The notes: a model not told the origin generated them from the letters alone. Shown: positions 1-11,902, numbered from the stretch's first letter. The stretch is 64,000 nt of DNA from Labeo rohita (GCF_022985175.1 NC_066885.1:15792086-15856085); one strand, 5' to 3'. A program made the numbers and translations.

Positions 1-96
1 GTGAGATCACAAGCACCTTTTTTACCACTAGACTCCTTCACAGTAGAGAACGGATGCTCTCATGCCCAATGTCCAGCTCTACTGTGTTTAGAGGTA

Positions 97-102
97 TTTA
101 TT
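97..102 (-). terminator. Candidate hmgcl polyadenylation signal
   Basis: AATAAA on the minus strand about 115 bases past the hmgcl stop codon. It is the first canonical signal after the stop; the cleavage site itself cannot be seen. Confidence 0.5.
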
Positions 103-215
103 TCAAAGATTCTATAAATGAAGAGATTTTACTGCATACTAAGGGGTAACGTAGTGTGACCTCCAAAAGAGTAATCGTACCAGGGACTGGAATCGGTATA
201 AAGAGAAAAAAGACT

Positions 216-3200
216 TCAGAGCTTGCACGAGGCTTGAGCTACTTTTGAATTTGTCCTTCTGTTGAGGGAATGACAGATATATGAGCCAGCATCCAAGAGT
301 TTGGAAAGGTCCACTCCCTGAAACACAGAAACTACAGTTTAATTGGGTAATATATATATATATATATATCTATTTTTAATGATTATGATTCAGGTTTCAT
401 ACCCACAGGTCCGGTAATGTTTTTGTGACATATGCTACCAGTCCAAATTTTTTGAACTGTAAGATTTTTTTTTTTAAAAAATGTCTTCTGCTCACCAAGC
501 CTGCATTTATTTGATCCAAAGTACAATATTTTTACTATTTAAAATAACTGTTATCTATTTAAATATATTTTAAAATGTGATTTATTCCTGTAATTTTTAG
601 CATCATTACTTCAGTCACATGATCCTTCAGAAATTATTCTAATATTCTGATTTGCTGCTCAAAAACATATATTTTGATTATTATTATTACGTTGAAAACA
701 GCTGAGTAGAATTTTGTTCAGGTTTCTTTGATGAATAGAAAGTTCAGAAGAACAGCATTTATCTGAAATATAAATCTTTTGTAACATTATGTCTTTATCA
801 TCACTTTTGATCAACTTAAAGCCTCCATGCTATATAAAAGTATTAATGTTTAACCCCCCCCCCAACACAATTAAATAAATAAATTATTTATATATATATT
901 TATATATTTACTTATATATAATTAAATTAAACTAACTCCAAGCTTCTGAATGGTATAGTGTGTAACAAAAGACTTTTATTTCATATAAATGCTGATCTTT
1001 GGATCTTTCTATTGATCAAAGAATCCTGAAAAAAAAAAAATACTCAACTGTTTTAAATACTGATAATAATCATAATAAAAAAAGTTTCTTGATCAGCAAA
1101 TTACAATAATTTCTGAAGGATCATGTGACACTGAAGACTGGAGTAATGATGAAAATTTAGCTTTGATCACAGGATTAAATTACATTTTATATATATTTGA
1201 AAATGGAGAACAGTTATTTTAAATAGTAAAATATTGTGCTGTATTTGCTGTACTTTGGATCAAATAAATGCAGGTTTGGTGACCAGAAGAGACTTCTTTA
1301 AAAAACATAAAAACTGTTCCAAAATTTTTGACTGACAGTGTATACTTAATTTTTTAAAAGTATATAATTATTATTTTTTGACCACTTTTCTCCCATTCTC
1401 TGACTCCACTTCATTCAAAATGCTAAGTGTTTGAGATAAGTTAGGCTTTTTTTTTTAAGAAATTATACTTTTATTCAGCAAGGACACATTAAGTTCATCT
1501 ATTTCAAATAAATGCTTTTTAACTTTATATTCATCAAAGAATCCTTAAAAAATGTATCACAGCTGTTTTCAATATTGATAATAATAAGAAATGTTTCTAG
1601 TGTACCATATCAGAATATTAGAATGATTTCTGAAAGATCACGCGACACTGAAGACTGGAGTAATGATGCTGAAAATTCTTTTTTTGCCATCACAGGACAA
1701 AAACATTAAATCTTACCAATCCCAATCTTTTGTATAGTAGCATACTTTACAGAAACCCAGAGGAGTTAAAGCATAATCCAGCAAAACCAGTCAAAACCAG
1801 ATTTTATGTGTGACATTAACTATTAAAAGCAAGTTGTTTTGGGTCGGGCTGGTGAGATTATGCATTTACAGATCAGACTGCAGTTCAATTTGCCTGAGAA
1901 AATAAGATGTAAATGTGCCACAGACACAGTCTTGGACTCACAGTGTGAATTCCCAGTCCGTGCAGCATATAGACCACATCTTCAGTTGCAACATTCCCAG
2001 AAGCCCCTTGGGCATACGGGCAGCCGCCCAGCCCTGCGACAGATGAGTCCACGACACTAACTCCATTCTAGAAAGTACCAAAGGAAACAAAGGTGTGCTT
2101 TATTTAGAAAGTAGTTTTGTAGGAATGCAAAAAATGAGTTGAGTGCGTATGTACACGAGACTATTGTGCAACTGAAGTTTCAGTATAAGGGTGGGTCTCG
2201 ACAGACAATAAACCAATATGAATGGAGTAAAATAATATAGTCACAACAGGCAGGGAGAGGGGTACTGGGCATTTATTCCACACACTTTCCTACTCACCTG
2301 TAATGCTACAAGTATGTTAGCCAGTGCTTGTCCGTAAGTGTCATGACAGTGCACTGCTAAAACCTCCACGGGAACCTCTTTCTTCACAGCATTCAACATC
2401 TCCGTCATGCCACCCGGAGTGCCCACTCCGATAGTGTCGCCAAGTGAAATCTCATAGCAGCCCATGGAATACAGTCTCTTGGCAACCTCCGCCACTTTGT
2501 TTGGTGATACCTTCCCTTCGTATGGACAACCCAGCACACAAGACACATAACTGAGACAAACAGAGCAAAAGAGGATTTTAAGAGATATGAACACTGGGTT
2601 ATTAAAAATAAAAATAACTAAGAGACTAAAATGTGCATTTGTGGTTGTCTTACCCTCTCACAGGAACTCCCTCTTGTTTGGCTGCTCTCATCACCTCCTC
2701 AAAGCGCACAAGACTCTCATCTACTGAACAGTTTATGTTCTTCTTACTGAAGAGTTCTGATGCAGCACCAAATATTGCCACCTCTTTTGCACCTGCCTTC
2801 ATCTAAAATTAAATATATCCAATTATAATCTTAGTGATGCCAAACTTTTGAATGGTAACATCCACTTTTCTTTAAAGCGGAAGTAAGCTATGGACGAGAC
2901 TTCCTGTTCATTAGCTGCTACAGGGGAATAAAGAGAAGAATAACAACATGCGGTAAATGGTAAAACTGTTTGCATTACAAACCAGTGTGCTCATAATTAA
3001 GATAATACATTAAAATAATACAGTAAGACACACCAATTAGCAATATCAGGCAGCAAAACGAGCTGTTTTGTACAACCAAAAATAGCTGGACGTGGATGAG
3101 ACTGGAAGTCACACCCATAAAATGTACAAATGGCCGCACCTGCTCTTATGTGAAGAGAAAGGTGGATATAAATAAACATATTTAGCATAGCACTAGCACA

Positions 3201-4545
3201 TAATAATCTGTGTTGTATTTCACTCACAGCAGCCTGGAATCCCTTCAGATTAGGAGTCAGGACGGGATAATTCACACCAGGTTTCTTCTGGAGGCCACGC
3301 ATCACTTCCTCTTGATCAGCCATCTGCCAATCAAATGCAGCCAACCTCTCATAATTCTTTCTCTTACAGTGTTTTAATGTATGATCTATTCATGAAATGT
3401 TCACAGAGTTTGATGGTGAGTGCTGCATCTCACCTGAGGGACCCATTTAGGCGAAACAAAACTTGTGGCCTCAATGACCGGAAGTCCGGCTTCTGAAAGC
3501 ATATCAATCAGACGGATCTTCACCTCAGTGGGAACGATGGTCTGATGGATGCAGAGTTTGTAATTAACAGAAATAATACAGCTCTTGTATTTCACACTAC
3601 ACGGTTTCCAGAACCTTTCCATCATTTGTGATGACTGGACAAGGATACTAGTTACTATTAGTTACGAGCGGCCATATTGGTGATACTCTGATGTAAACAA
3701 CAGCATGGATTGAATGGTTAATGTACTGAATATGTTGTACTGCAAATTTATGCTGTCTAAACCATGGAAACAATGTGTGGAAGCAGCTAAAGCATATAGA
3801 GTAGGGCTTAGTAAGAAGGAAAGTGCACAATATTTTGACAAACTAAAGTTAACAGGTAATAAAGATACATATGAGCAGTATTAAGATATTAGCCTAATAT
3901 TTCACCTATCTAACCGGAAATGATAAGAACAAACATGAATGTTGTCAAGATTCTTGCCCTGGAAATCCTGATTTAGTTTGGCCAACCACAAACGCCTTTT
4001 GTTGACATTTTTTTGCACTCTTCTCCTTGATTTGTTTTAACTTTAGGCAGTCTATAGTACTCCAAATGTTTTTTTTCCAGTCTGACTGATTAGTACAGAC
4101 CAAAACATAACAATAATTGACAGTTTTCAACAGCGGTAATTAGCCAAATCAGCACGTTCCATTCGGTTCAGTGGCATTGTTTACATTCTGTGCCGCCAAT
4201 ATGGCCGACTGACGACGCTTCGTGAAAACACTTTCAATACCTTTACTATTTTACTAATTTCCATTAATATTCCACACGCTTGAAATTATGATATTTGCAG
4301 GACAAACCATCTAATATAACTGTTCACTCTCTGTCACCAGGGTTTGACAGTTGTCAAACTTAAAACAGTAAAGTTTAACCACATTACACAGAGCTGTCAG
4401 GCTGGGTGTTGATGCAGGTTAATTCAGAATTACAGAAAACTCTTCACCTTCTCATTCTGAAGTCCATCTCGAGGTCCAACCTCTACAATCTTGACCCTCT
4501 CTGGGAATGAGAATGACTGTGTGGCAGACACACTGACCTGTCAGA

Positions 4546-4609
<64 letters not shown>

Positions 4610-4839
4610 ATAGGCAAACATGGCATAAACATGTCATGGCAACTGTCAATTATTAGGCTATGTCATTCGTAATTTAACTCATTCAGGTACATACAGACTA
4701 CGTAACATCTTCACATTCATAGCAGCAAACCTGAACTTACGGATCTGAGTATTGCTGCAGCAGCGGAGCGCAGAGCGGGTCGATGAACCCGACCAGAAGC
4801 GAAAGGACCTGGAACAACTCTCATCATGAACGCCGCCAT
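216..4839 (-). CDS. hmgcl: Hydroxymethylglutaryl-CoA lyase, mitochondrial
   Basis: Cleaves HMG-CoA to acetoacetate and acetyl-CoA, the last step of ketogenesis and leucine breakdown, in the mitochondrial matrix. Coding exons: 4839-4741, 4516-4448, 3541-3434, 3323-3228, 2802-2654, 2550-2298, 2067-1942, 317-216; all GT-AG, phases join to 333 aa (human enzyme 325). Residues 1-33 are Ala/Arg-rich with no acidic residue, as in a mitochondrial presequence. Catalytic-type residues seen: R49-D50 in GPRDGLQNE, metal ligands H241 and H243 in AVHCHDTYG, and the active-site loop Cys (about 274) in GLGGCPYAQGASGN. The C-terminus CKL matches the peroxisomal signal of the mammalian protein. Exon 2 uses the acceptor giving SFSFPERVKIVEVG; the next AG downstream breaks frame. 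Every exon is intact. Confidence 0.97.
433..1345. mobile_element. Foldback element, family R1, full length
   Basis: Left arm begins CTACCAGTCCAAATTTTTTG and runs through TTATTTGATCCAAAGTAC and TCACATGATCCTTCAGAAAT. The right arm carries the same words in reverse order and complement: GGATCATGTGACACTGAAG, GTACTTTGGATCAAATAAA and a terminal TTTTTGACTGACAGTG. The two arms could fold into a long hairpin. No transposase is visible, so it is a non-autonomous element. Related copies lie at 7118, 18811, 23634, 43783 and 47095. Confidence 0.8.
1440..1700. mobile_element. Partial R1 foldback copy
   Basis: One arm only: CATCAAAGAATCCTTAAAAA, then AATGATTTCTGAAAGATCAC, GACACTGAAGACTGGAGTAA, matching the right arm of the full R1 elements. 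It lies right after the complete copy at 433-1345. Confidence 0.65.
3650..4225. mobile_element. Inverted-repeat element with a transposon ORF remnant
   Basis: Arms match in inverted orientation: GCGGCCATATTGG with GATGTAAACAACA on the left, TTGTTTACATTC with CCGCCAATATGGCCG on the right. It lies in hmgcl intron 2, between exons 2 and 3. The interior carries a short plus-strand ORF (3732-3884) that looks like a piece of a larger transposon protein. Confidence 0.6.
3732..3884 (+). pseudogene. 50-codon fragment of a transposon-type protein
   Basis: Plus-strand ORF, opposite to hmgcl, inside the inverted-repeat element. Mid-part PWKQCVEAAKAYR and C-terminal part SAQYFDKLKLTGNKDTYEQY are compositionally protein-like; the YFDKL..TGNKDTYE stretch recalls the start of multi-copy fish proteins that I associate with DNA transposons, but this is from memory of the pattern. 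No start context or downstream domain remains, so I treat it as a decayed fragment and not a gene. Confidence 0.35.
4547..4607. repeat. (CA)n microsatellite in hmgcl intron 1
   Basis: About 30 uninterrupted CA units. Read on the hmgcl sense strand it is a (TG)n tract ending about 30 bases before the exon 2 acceptor at 4517. Confidence 0.95.
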
Positions 4840-4960
4840 CTTCACACGCCCCCGTTTGCCCTGACGTCATAAACGCATATTTGAATTTAGATCTCGCGAT
4901 AACACAGGATCAGATTTCGAGAGGTTCAGCACCGTCTCTTTCTGCAACAATCAGTCATCG
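4840..4960 (-). promoter_or_regulatory. hmgcl promoter with CRE palindrome
   Basis: Immediately upstream of the hmgcl ATG lie a perfect cAMP-response palindrome TGACGTCA (4862-4869) and TCTCGCGATA (4892-4901), one base off the TCTCGCGAGA core promoter element. There is no TATA box. This fits a housekeeping promoter; transcription start is inferred to lie between about 4850 and 4930. Confidence 0.55.
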
Positions 4961-5866
4961 CGACTCTGATAGGTGAATGTTTTTCTTGTTTGTACAAAAA
5001 GTGGGGGGGAAAAAACAACATTACAAGCATAGCATGTGTATAAAATGTGACCCTGGAAAACGAGATACAACTATTTAAAAATCTGGAATCTGAAGTTGCA
5101 AAAAAATCAAAATATTGAGAAAGTCGCCGTTATATTTGAGAAATTAAGTATATAGCAATGCATATTACTAATAAAAAAATAAGTTTTGATATATCTACAG
5201 TGTGAAATTTACAAAATATATTAACGGAACATGATCTTTACTTAATATCCTAATGATTTTTGGCAAAAAAGAAAAATCGATCATTTTGACCCATACAACG
5301 TATTTGTGGCTATTGCTACAAATATACCCGTCCAGGGTCACAAATATATTTTCTTCAGTCCAAATAATCAAAACACAGATGTTAATGTTATGTCAAAATA
5401 AGACAAATGGCAAAGATGATATAGAGAAAGTGAAACAGAAACACATATACTCATATATACAATATTTTATTTATACAATGTTTATGTTGAGCTTGTGACT
5501 GGTAACAAATATAACTCGTTTTGTTTTAAATAAATAAATGAGTCTGTTACACACCACACAAAGTAGGTCACATGGACTCCATGCAGCATAGTTTATGTAA
5601 ACCTTGGCTTTAACTAAAGTTGTAGTAAACTAATGTGAAAACTTAGAACTGCTGTGAAAAATTAACATTGAAACTAGAATTGCAATTTCTATTTTTTAAT
5701 TACAGAAAAATCCATTGTATCAGCCCTGTATCTAATTTAAATTTCCACATTGCCCATAAATGCCTTTTTGAAATAAACTAAATATACTTTAAATTACAGA
5801 AATATACTTGTACTTTTATAAAAGCAGTTATATTTTAATACTTTAGATTTTCAGCGACAAAGTATT
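4961..5866. other. Intergenic hmgcl-zbtb8a, AT-rich
   Basis: No gene. It contains an R2 dispersed repeat at 5047-5343; the rest is AT-rich sequence in which I see nothing. Confidence 0.6.
5047..5343. repeat. Dispersed repeat, family R2 (internally deleted)
   Basis: Begins GTGACCCTGG and ends CCAGGGTCAC, so the ends are inverted. Internal words such as AAAATATTGAGAAA and CCTAATGATTTTTGGC are shared with the copies at 9764, 12599 and 27008. It lacks the first 100 or so bases of the interior found in the longer copies. Confidence 0.8.
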
Positions 5867-5872
5867 TTTATT
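5867..5872 (-). terminator. Candidate zbtb8a polyadenylation signal
   Basis: AATAAA on the minus strand about 110 bases past the zbtb8a stop codon. Confidence 0.45.
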
Positions 5873-5979
5873 TGTACAAAAACGCACAATCATTTCCCTT
5901 ATGAATTCTTAACAGACCTTAAACTGCCAGGAAGACAGCTCTTGCCCATTCACCCTTTCACACAACAACAAGCTTATCA

Positions 5980-8900
5980 TCACTTTCCACTGGCTTCCTC
6001 ATCGCTGTCCTCCACTTCCTGGATTATGAGATCTGCTCCGGAATCTTCTGCGAGGTCATCGTCGTCCATAACCCATGCAATTTGCCTATTCTCACTCATG
6101 TCCTCTTCCACACCCAACAACAGGCCCTCCTTCTCCTCAGTTCCATCAGTCCCATCTGTGATCAACTCACTGTAGCCGCTCTCTTGAATGCAAACATCAC
6201 ACAACCTGTATTTGCGGGTTCCCTCGCTTACCACTCGCCCAGTGACTTCAGTTACATGGCGTTTGCACTTCCTGCACACTAGCTTACGTGCCTGATGAAT
6301 CTGTGGAACACACAGGATAAAGAGGGGATGTTTTAGATATCACATTGATGTTTTTTAAACATTAAACATGTATAACTACATCCATGACTTACATTCCACT
6401 TCAGCCATGACTTACACATAGTATAAGATATGAATTAATGACCAGCAGTAGCATGTGGATGTACAGCATGTGGAAATGTGAATAGACCAGACATGTGTGA
6501 AGCTGAGAGTGTTTCTCACCGTCTCAAAATGGCTGCGCAGGTGTTCCAGGCGAGTGAAACGTTTGCTGCAGGCCTGACATGGATAAGGGCGCTCACCTGT
6601 GTGACAGCGGAGGTGGCGTTTCAAGTCGGCCTTTCTCTTTACTGTGTGCGTGCAGAATGGACATTTGTAACGCATAGAGGGAGTGGAATCTGAGACAAAG
6701 AAGGGCAGACATTGACTGTCAGATCCATTTCATCCTTTCATCCATCACCACATCAAATGACTATTTGAAAGCCCATTTAAAATCAAAACATCTCTTGTTT
6801 ACTCAGAAAGTTCAGAAACATACTATAATAGAGTGCTAGAGAAAGAATAAGTGTGGGTAAAAAAAAAAAAAAAAGGCCTAAAGGAGAAATATTTTGCATT
6901 TTTAACTTCTGTCCAAGTCATGGCTGTTGATTAATGCCTTGAATAGCTCTTACTTGCAAAATGGCATTTGGATTTGTGCAATATGAACATAGAAATCTAG
7001 TCTAACTACTTTTACTGTGGGAGGCAGAAAAAAAAAAAAAAGATTTGTAATAAATGTTTTTTCCTCTCACCCTGAAGCAAGAATAAATATGAATAGAAAA
7101 ATCAATATATAAACACTACCAGTCGACGTTTTTGAACAGTAAGATTTTTAAAGAAGTTTTTCTGCTCACCAAGCCCGTATTTATTTGATCCAAAGTACAT
7201 TAAAAAAACTAAAATTCTGAAATATTTTTACTATTCAAAATGTTCTATTTAAATATATTTTAAAAAATATATTTTTAATCCTGTGATTTCAAAGCTGATT
7301 TTTTAGCATTTTTAGCATTCAGTCACATGATCCTTCAGCAATCATTCTAATATTCTGATTTGCTGCTCAAAAAACATTTATTATTATTATTATTATTTTA
7401 TTTTTATTATGTTGAAAACAGCAGAGTAGTTTTTTTTTTCAGGTTTATTTGATGAATAGAACGTTCAAAAGAACAGCATTTATCTGAAACCTTTTGTAAC
7501 ATAAATGTTTTTATCATCACTTTTGAAAATGATTTTTATATTAATTAATTAATTAATTAATTAATATTACTGGCTTCATGCTTTTGAATGGTATAGTGTA
7601 TAATATTACAAGCTTTTTATTTCAGATAAATGCTGATCGTTGGATCTTTCTGTTCATCAAAGAATCAAAAAAAAAAAAAAAAAAAAAAAAACAGTTTTAA
7701 ATATTGATAATAATAATATAAAAAAAAAAATTGAACAGCAAATCAGCATGTTAGAATGATTTCTGACGGATCATGTGACACTGAAGGCTTATTTAAATAA
7801 CTTCCTTGTTTTATTTCTCTCGAAATTTGCTATATGTGTGCCTGCGATTTTTACGTGCTGGAATGAGGAAACGCCTCCCCGCTTATATTTGAAAAAGCAA
7901 CACACGCAGAGCATCTTCCATTGTAATGACATGCAATGATAAGCCTTTCTAAACCTGTTGTCCAACAAAAGTTATAAAGGCGACCTCTGGCGTCCAATAT
8001 GAATGAAACCCATTCTATTTTGCGTATAAATCGAAAAAATAATACCGCTCTCAAAAGAAAAATTAAGCAGACATATACTAAACCACGCTTTTTCTAGTGT
8101 ACAGAGGTTTACAGGAGTATTTTGTTAATTTGTTCAAAAAAAAAAAAAAAAACACACTGAAGTGGCAAGATATCAGAACCGAACCGAACCGTGGTTAAAA
8201 ACCGAGGTACGTATTGAACCGTGGACTAACTGTATTGTTGCATCCCTAATTACAACTGAAAAAAAGAGTAATTTATTTCTGTGATGGCTGCAGTTACTTC
8301 ATAGATAATTCTAATATGCTGACTGGGTGCTCAATAAATTATATTATATCATAAATTATATGATTAACGTTAAAAAGAGTTGTGCTGCTTAATATTTTTT
8401 GATACTTTTTTGAGGATTCTCTGATTAAGTTTTAAAACAGCATTTATTTATATATATATATATATATATTTAATGTAAATTGTCACTAATATCAATATAT
8501 TACATCTCTGCAGTCTTGTGCTCACCTTTATTAAACACTCCAACTACCCCAACAATAGACGGAAGGTTGGCGTACAGGTCGTCTGCTTTTTGAGAGCAGT
8601 GTGATACCACCCCCTGCAGGTCAATGAGAGAAGTGTCTTCTGTTACCAAGCGACTAGTGGCAGTTCTTTTCCTGCTTCCTCTTCTTCTGCGCTCAGGGAG
8701 CACAGAGCCGTACTGCTCCTCCTCCATCTGTGCCTCCAGACTGGACTGTGGCGGAGAGTTCTGCTGAAGCCCTGACGGCTGTGGGCTCGTTCCTCTGAAG
8801 TCCTCCTGTGTCTGATCCTCCTCTGATTGATCCCACAGTCTGGTCTGAGAGCTCATGCTTACGTCACACATGTTGGACGGCTCGATGACGTTCTCACGTC

Positions 8901-9333
8901 TGTCCTGAAGTGGACTGCTGTCCGACAGACACAAATAGCGATTCTCATCGTCCTCTTTTGTGCTGATCTCAAGGAAAGATTTAATGAAGGCCTTGCAGTA
9001 GGAAATGACGTCATTCATCTGCAGGTAGCTGGCGGCTGACATCACTTCTATTACATTAGAGCTGTTGAGCTCTAGCTGACCGGAGTAAATGAAGTCCAGG
9101 ATGATGGCAAAGATCTCAGGGCTGAAGACGTCAAAAGAAGCACTTACGGACTCTAGTGTGTCTTTAGCTCCTTGAGACAGCAACATCCTGAAATATCCAC
9201 TGCTGCCGTACAGGACGTTACGGTGTGCGCGGAAAATCTGACCCTCCACCAGCACGTTGCAGTCACAGAACAATTCCTGCTGTCGTTGCTGGTCCAGCTG
9301 CTTTAGCAAACAGCTCTGGTGAATGGCTGACAT
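5980..9333 (-). CDS. zbtb8a: Zinc finger and BTB domain protein 8A
   Basis: Probable nuclear DNA-binding transcription regulator. Coding exons 9333-8526, 6689-6520 and 6300-5980 give 432 aa (human ZBTB8A 441). The BTB domain spans about residues 14-125 (CDCNVLVEG, HRNVLYGSSGYFRMLLSQ, IILDFIYSGQLEL, VIEVMSAASYLQM). A Ser/Gln/Glu-rich linker with the basic patch ERRRRGSRKR follows. Two C2H2 fingers are C279/C282/H295/H299 and C307/C310/H323/H328; the last one crosses the exon 2-3 junction (HFET-IH). The tail has the ZBTB8A-type CRKCKRHVT...YRLCDVC motif and an acidic end (DLIIQEVEDSDEE). The BTB and finger regions are closer to ZBTB8A than to ZBTB8B. The first ATG after a spliced 5' leader (acceptor before 9361) is used. 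Confidence 0.93.
6690..8525. other. zbtb8a intron between BTB and zinc-finger exons
   Basis: Non-coding. It holds poly-A runs, an R1 foldback element (7118-7785), a fragment with the words GAACCGAACCGTGGTT (8175-8230) that resembles the end of the element at 48425, another R1 fragment (8275-8445) and a TA run near 8450-8470. Confidence 0.6.
7118..7785. mobile_element. Foldback element, family R1
   Basis: Starts CACTACCAGTCGACGTTTTT and runs through the R1 words TTATTTGATCCAAAGTACAT and CACATGATCCTTCAGCAATC, then on into the inverse arm (GGATCATGTGACACTGAAG). The right terminus is missing, replaced by unrelated AT-rich DNA after about 7785. Confidence 0.75.
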
Positions 9334-9542
9334 ATCAGCACTGGTCCATTTGTGAACAGGCCTGAAAAAAAGGAGTGGGACAACTTAAAAAAAAAATTGT
9401 ATGAAAGATCGAGTAACTTTTATTCATTATTCAGTTTTTACTCCTTGTTTTTTTTTTTTTTTTTCATCAAACCTTGTAAAGTGTTACATACAAAATTAAA
9501 TGCATAAAGACAAATAATAATAAAATAAATAAATAAATAAAA

Positions 9543-9632
9543 GTGATGGGCAATGATTACTTTGCGATTAATCGCATCCAAAATAAATGTTTTTGTGTAC
9601 ATATGTGTGTGTAAGTATATATTTGTTATAGA

Positions 9633-9671
<39 letters not shown>

Positions 9672-10243
9672 TTATATGAATATAAACATATACATGTACC
9701 CTATATACCCTATGTGTTCTTATATAGATACATAATAAACATACACAGTACACACACATATATGTGACCCTGGACCTCAAAACCAATTTTAAGTAGCAGT
9801 GTATTTGTAGCCAAAAATACATTGTATGGGTCTGGATTTTTCTTTTATGCCAATAATCATTAGGATATTTAGTTAAGATCATGTTCCATTAAGATATTCT
9901 TAATATTTCCTACTGTAAATATATTCAAACTTAATTTTTGATTAGCAATATGCTTTGAGCTTCATTTGGACAACTTTAAAGGTGATTTTCTCAATATTTT
10001 TATTTTTTTGCACCCTCAGATTCCAGATTTTCAGACATGGTTGTATCTCGGCGAAATATTGTCATATCCTTACAAAACTTACATCAATAAAAAGCGTTTT
10101 TATTCCGCTTTCAGGTGACGTATAAATCTCATTTTCAAAAAATTGAACCTTGTGACTGGTTTTGTGGCCCAGGGTCACATAATATGTACACAAAAACTAA
10201 TATTTTGGATGCGATTAATCGCGATTAATCGTTGTCCAGCACT
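9543..10243. mobile_element. Inverted-repeat element split by an R2 insertion
   Basis: Left end: GATTAATCGCATCCAAAATA. Right end: TATTTTGGATGCGATTAATC, an exact inverted match over 20 bases. AT dinucleotide runs follow the left arm. The R2 element at 9764-10181 sits inside, so R2 arrived later. Confidence 0.7.
9764..10181. repeat. Dispersed repeat, family R2, nested copy
   Basis: GTGACCCTGG at the left and CCAGGGTCAC at the right. The interior reads as the reverse complement of the copies at 5047, 12599 and 27008 (for example GCCAATAATCATTAGGATAT). Confidence 0.8.
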
Positions 10244-10840
10244 AAAAGATCATAATAATAATAATAGCATAAATACATACAGAGAAAAACTTTATGCATC
10301 AGTGGTATTACCATAACAATCATCATAATATTTCAAAAATCTATTACTTTTCTTGCGCCAGTTGCAATTAAGAAATGTTTACAGGAAGGCTGTGAATCAG
10401 AGATTTTTTTGCTGTATATTACTCCTTGTGTGCAGTGTTGTGCTTTGTGTGATGTAATGGCAGCGGTTTTATTTCACGAAGAGGCCGTTAAACTCCGCCC
10501 ATTGTGCTCTGATTGGATGACACATCTGTCAATTATATACATTCGCTGTGGAAGGGGCAACACCCGACTTTGCGCATCGGGTAACGAGGGAGAGAAGCAG
10601 GGAGAGAGAAAAAGAGAAATAAATACAGAAAGATGGATAGAGAGAAGAAACGCGGGTTTAAAACGTGAAAAAATACTACAATAAAGAAAAAACAGGCGAC
10701 GCTGTTGCTGTTAAAATATCTTCTTCGTTCCCTCGCAGCACTCGCACACAAATGCAAAAACTGGGTTACAGTGCAAGACATATATAAATAAATAAATAAC
10801 CAACCCAATTAACATAAATCCATAAATAACGGCGCAACAG
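10244..10840. other. zbtb8a 5' region without visible coding exon
   Basis: Probably intron 1 of zbtb8a. The sequence 10440-10700 is less AT-rich and purine-rich (AGAGAGAAAAAGAGAAATAA), but I find no conserved peptide in it. Confidence 0.4.
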
Positions 10841-11550
10841 AGAAAACGCTGGAAAAGTCATTTATGAGATTAAAGTCACTGCGCCCTATGTGCAAAACGC
10901 CCGCCGGAAAAAGTAATACCTGAGATAACGCGCACACACGCCTGAGATTCACTAAAAGGACGTTTAAACATTAACCAGGCATATCATTTCTTACATCACG
11001 AATCAAACCTGTCAGATAAGGGAAAAGAGGCTGTAGGGTGGTTTCTGACGGGAGCCCTGTCGTCCGTGGAGAGCCGCCCACCGAACCGACCTCAGCTGGA
11101 AACGCTCCAGACTGGATTTTAAAACGCAAAACACCCGGCTTTGTAAGCACCTTCATCGCCTTTTCGTATTTTGGATCACCTGAGTTCGGACGACCCGCAG
11201 GTTGGCGCTGAGCCTCGTGCTGGTCCCCGTCGCCCACCCTCTTTACCCGGGCACCGTTTCCCCAGTCTCTTAAACATAATACTCACAGATGCCCCGCGTC
11301 ACCCGCACTCCGGTACGGTCGACATGTCCCACTTTCACAAACCATCTCCATTTCTCTGCCTACTTTGGATGTATTTCTCCAGCTTTTGTTATCAGGGCGA
11401 ACGGCTTTCACTTCCTGCTTTGCCCGAAAGACCGAAACCCGTTTGTGCTGGAAAAACGTTTTGCTGACGTGGGTGTCCGGAGCGCCCGGGACCGGAGAAC
11501 CGCTTAAAGCACACGCGCCCCCGTACAGCAAACCCGACACATTTATATGA
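10841..11550 (-). promoter_or_regulatory. CpG-rich promoter and untranslated first exon of zbtb8a
   Basis: Much richer in CG dinucleotides than its surroundings. On the minus strand a strong splice donor CATCT|GTGAGT lies at 11287/11286 and a second, TCTCAG|GTATTA, at about 10919. Both could end untranslated first exons that splice to the acceptor before 9361. Minus-strand ORFs here match nothing I know. The promoter call is inferred from CpG density and position. Confidence 0.55.
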
Positions 11551-11896
11551 ACAGTTTCTGGCCTTGAAAATGAACAAATGTCTCATTTTACTATGCTTTT
11601 CGGCACTTACGCTGACCCTCTCGAGTCATAGGAAACAGCGCCATTAATTTGACAGGGCACGGTGTTCGTTTCATACAGTCGAATATAATAAAGCGTTTTA
11701 TTGAAGCGAATGTTGAAATTAATAATAAAATAATAAAAAATAATAATAAAAAAAAATCTAGAAATAACAGATTTATACAAAATTGTTCAATAAACAATCA
11801 GTGCAACACTGAAAAAATTAGGCTACTGTAAAAAAGTTGAACCTCCATGGACAATAAAACGAGAACACAAGTTATTTCTAAACAAGCGAAATATTT
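11551..11896. other. Short zbtb8a-gale intergenic gap
   Basis: AT-rich, with TAATAATAAAA-type runs near 11720-11755. No gene is seen. Confidence 0.5.
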
Positions 11897-11902
11897 TTTA
11901 TT
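11897..11902 (-). terminator. Candidate gale polyadenylation signal
   Basis: AATAAA on the minus strand about 290 bases past the gale stop codon. Confidence 0.4.

Larger units (their letters stand above)
318..1941. other. Last hmgcl intron, filled with foldback repeats
   Basis: The 1.6-kb intron before the last hmgcl exon holds no coding potential of its own. It is made of an AT dinucleotide run near 349-369, a full-length palindromic element (433-1345) and a second partial copy (about 1440-1700). Confidence 0.7.

Noticed and set aside
4452..4649. Minus-strand ORF with a long Cys-Val repeat
   Set aside because: It is the translation of the (CA)n microsatellite.
10971..11237. 88-codon minus-strand ORF upstream of zbtb8a
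   Set aside because: It lies in the CpG-rich leader region and matches no known protein; ORF length is expected in CpG-rich DNA.
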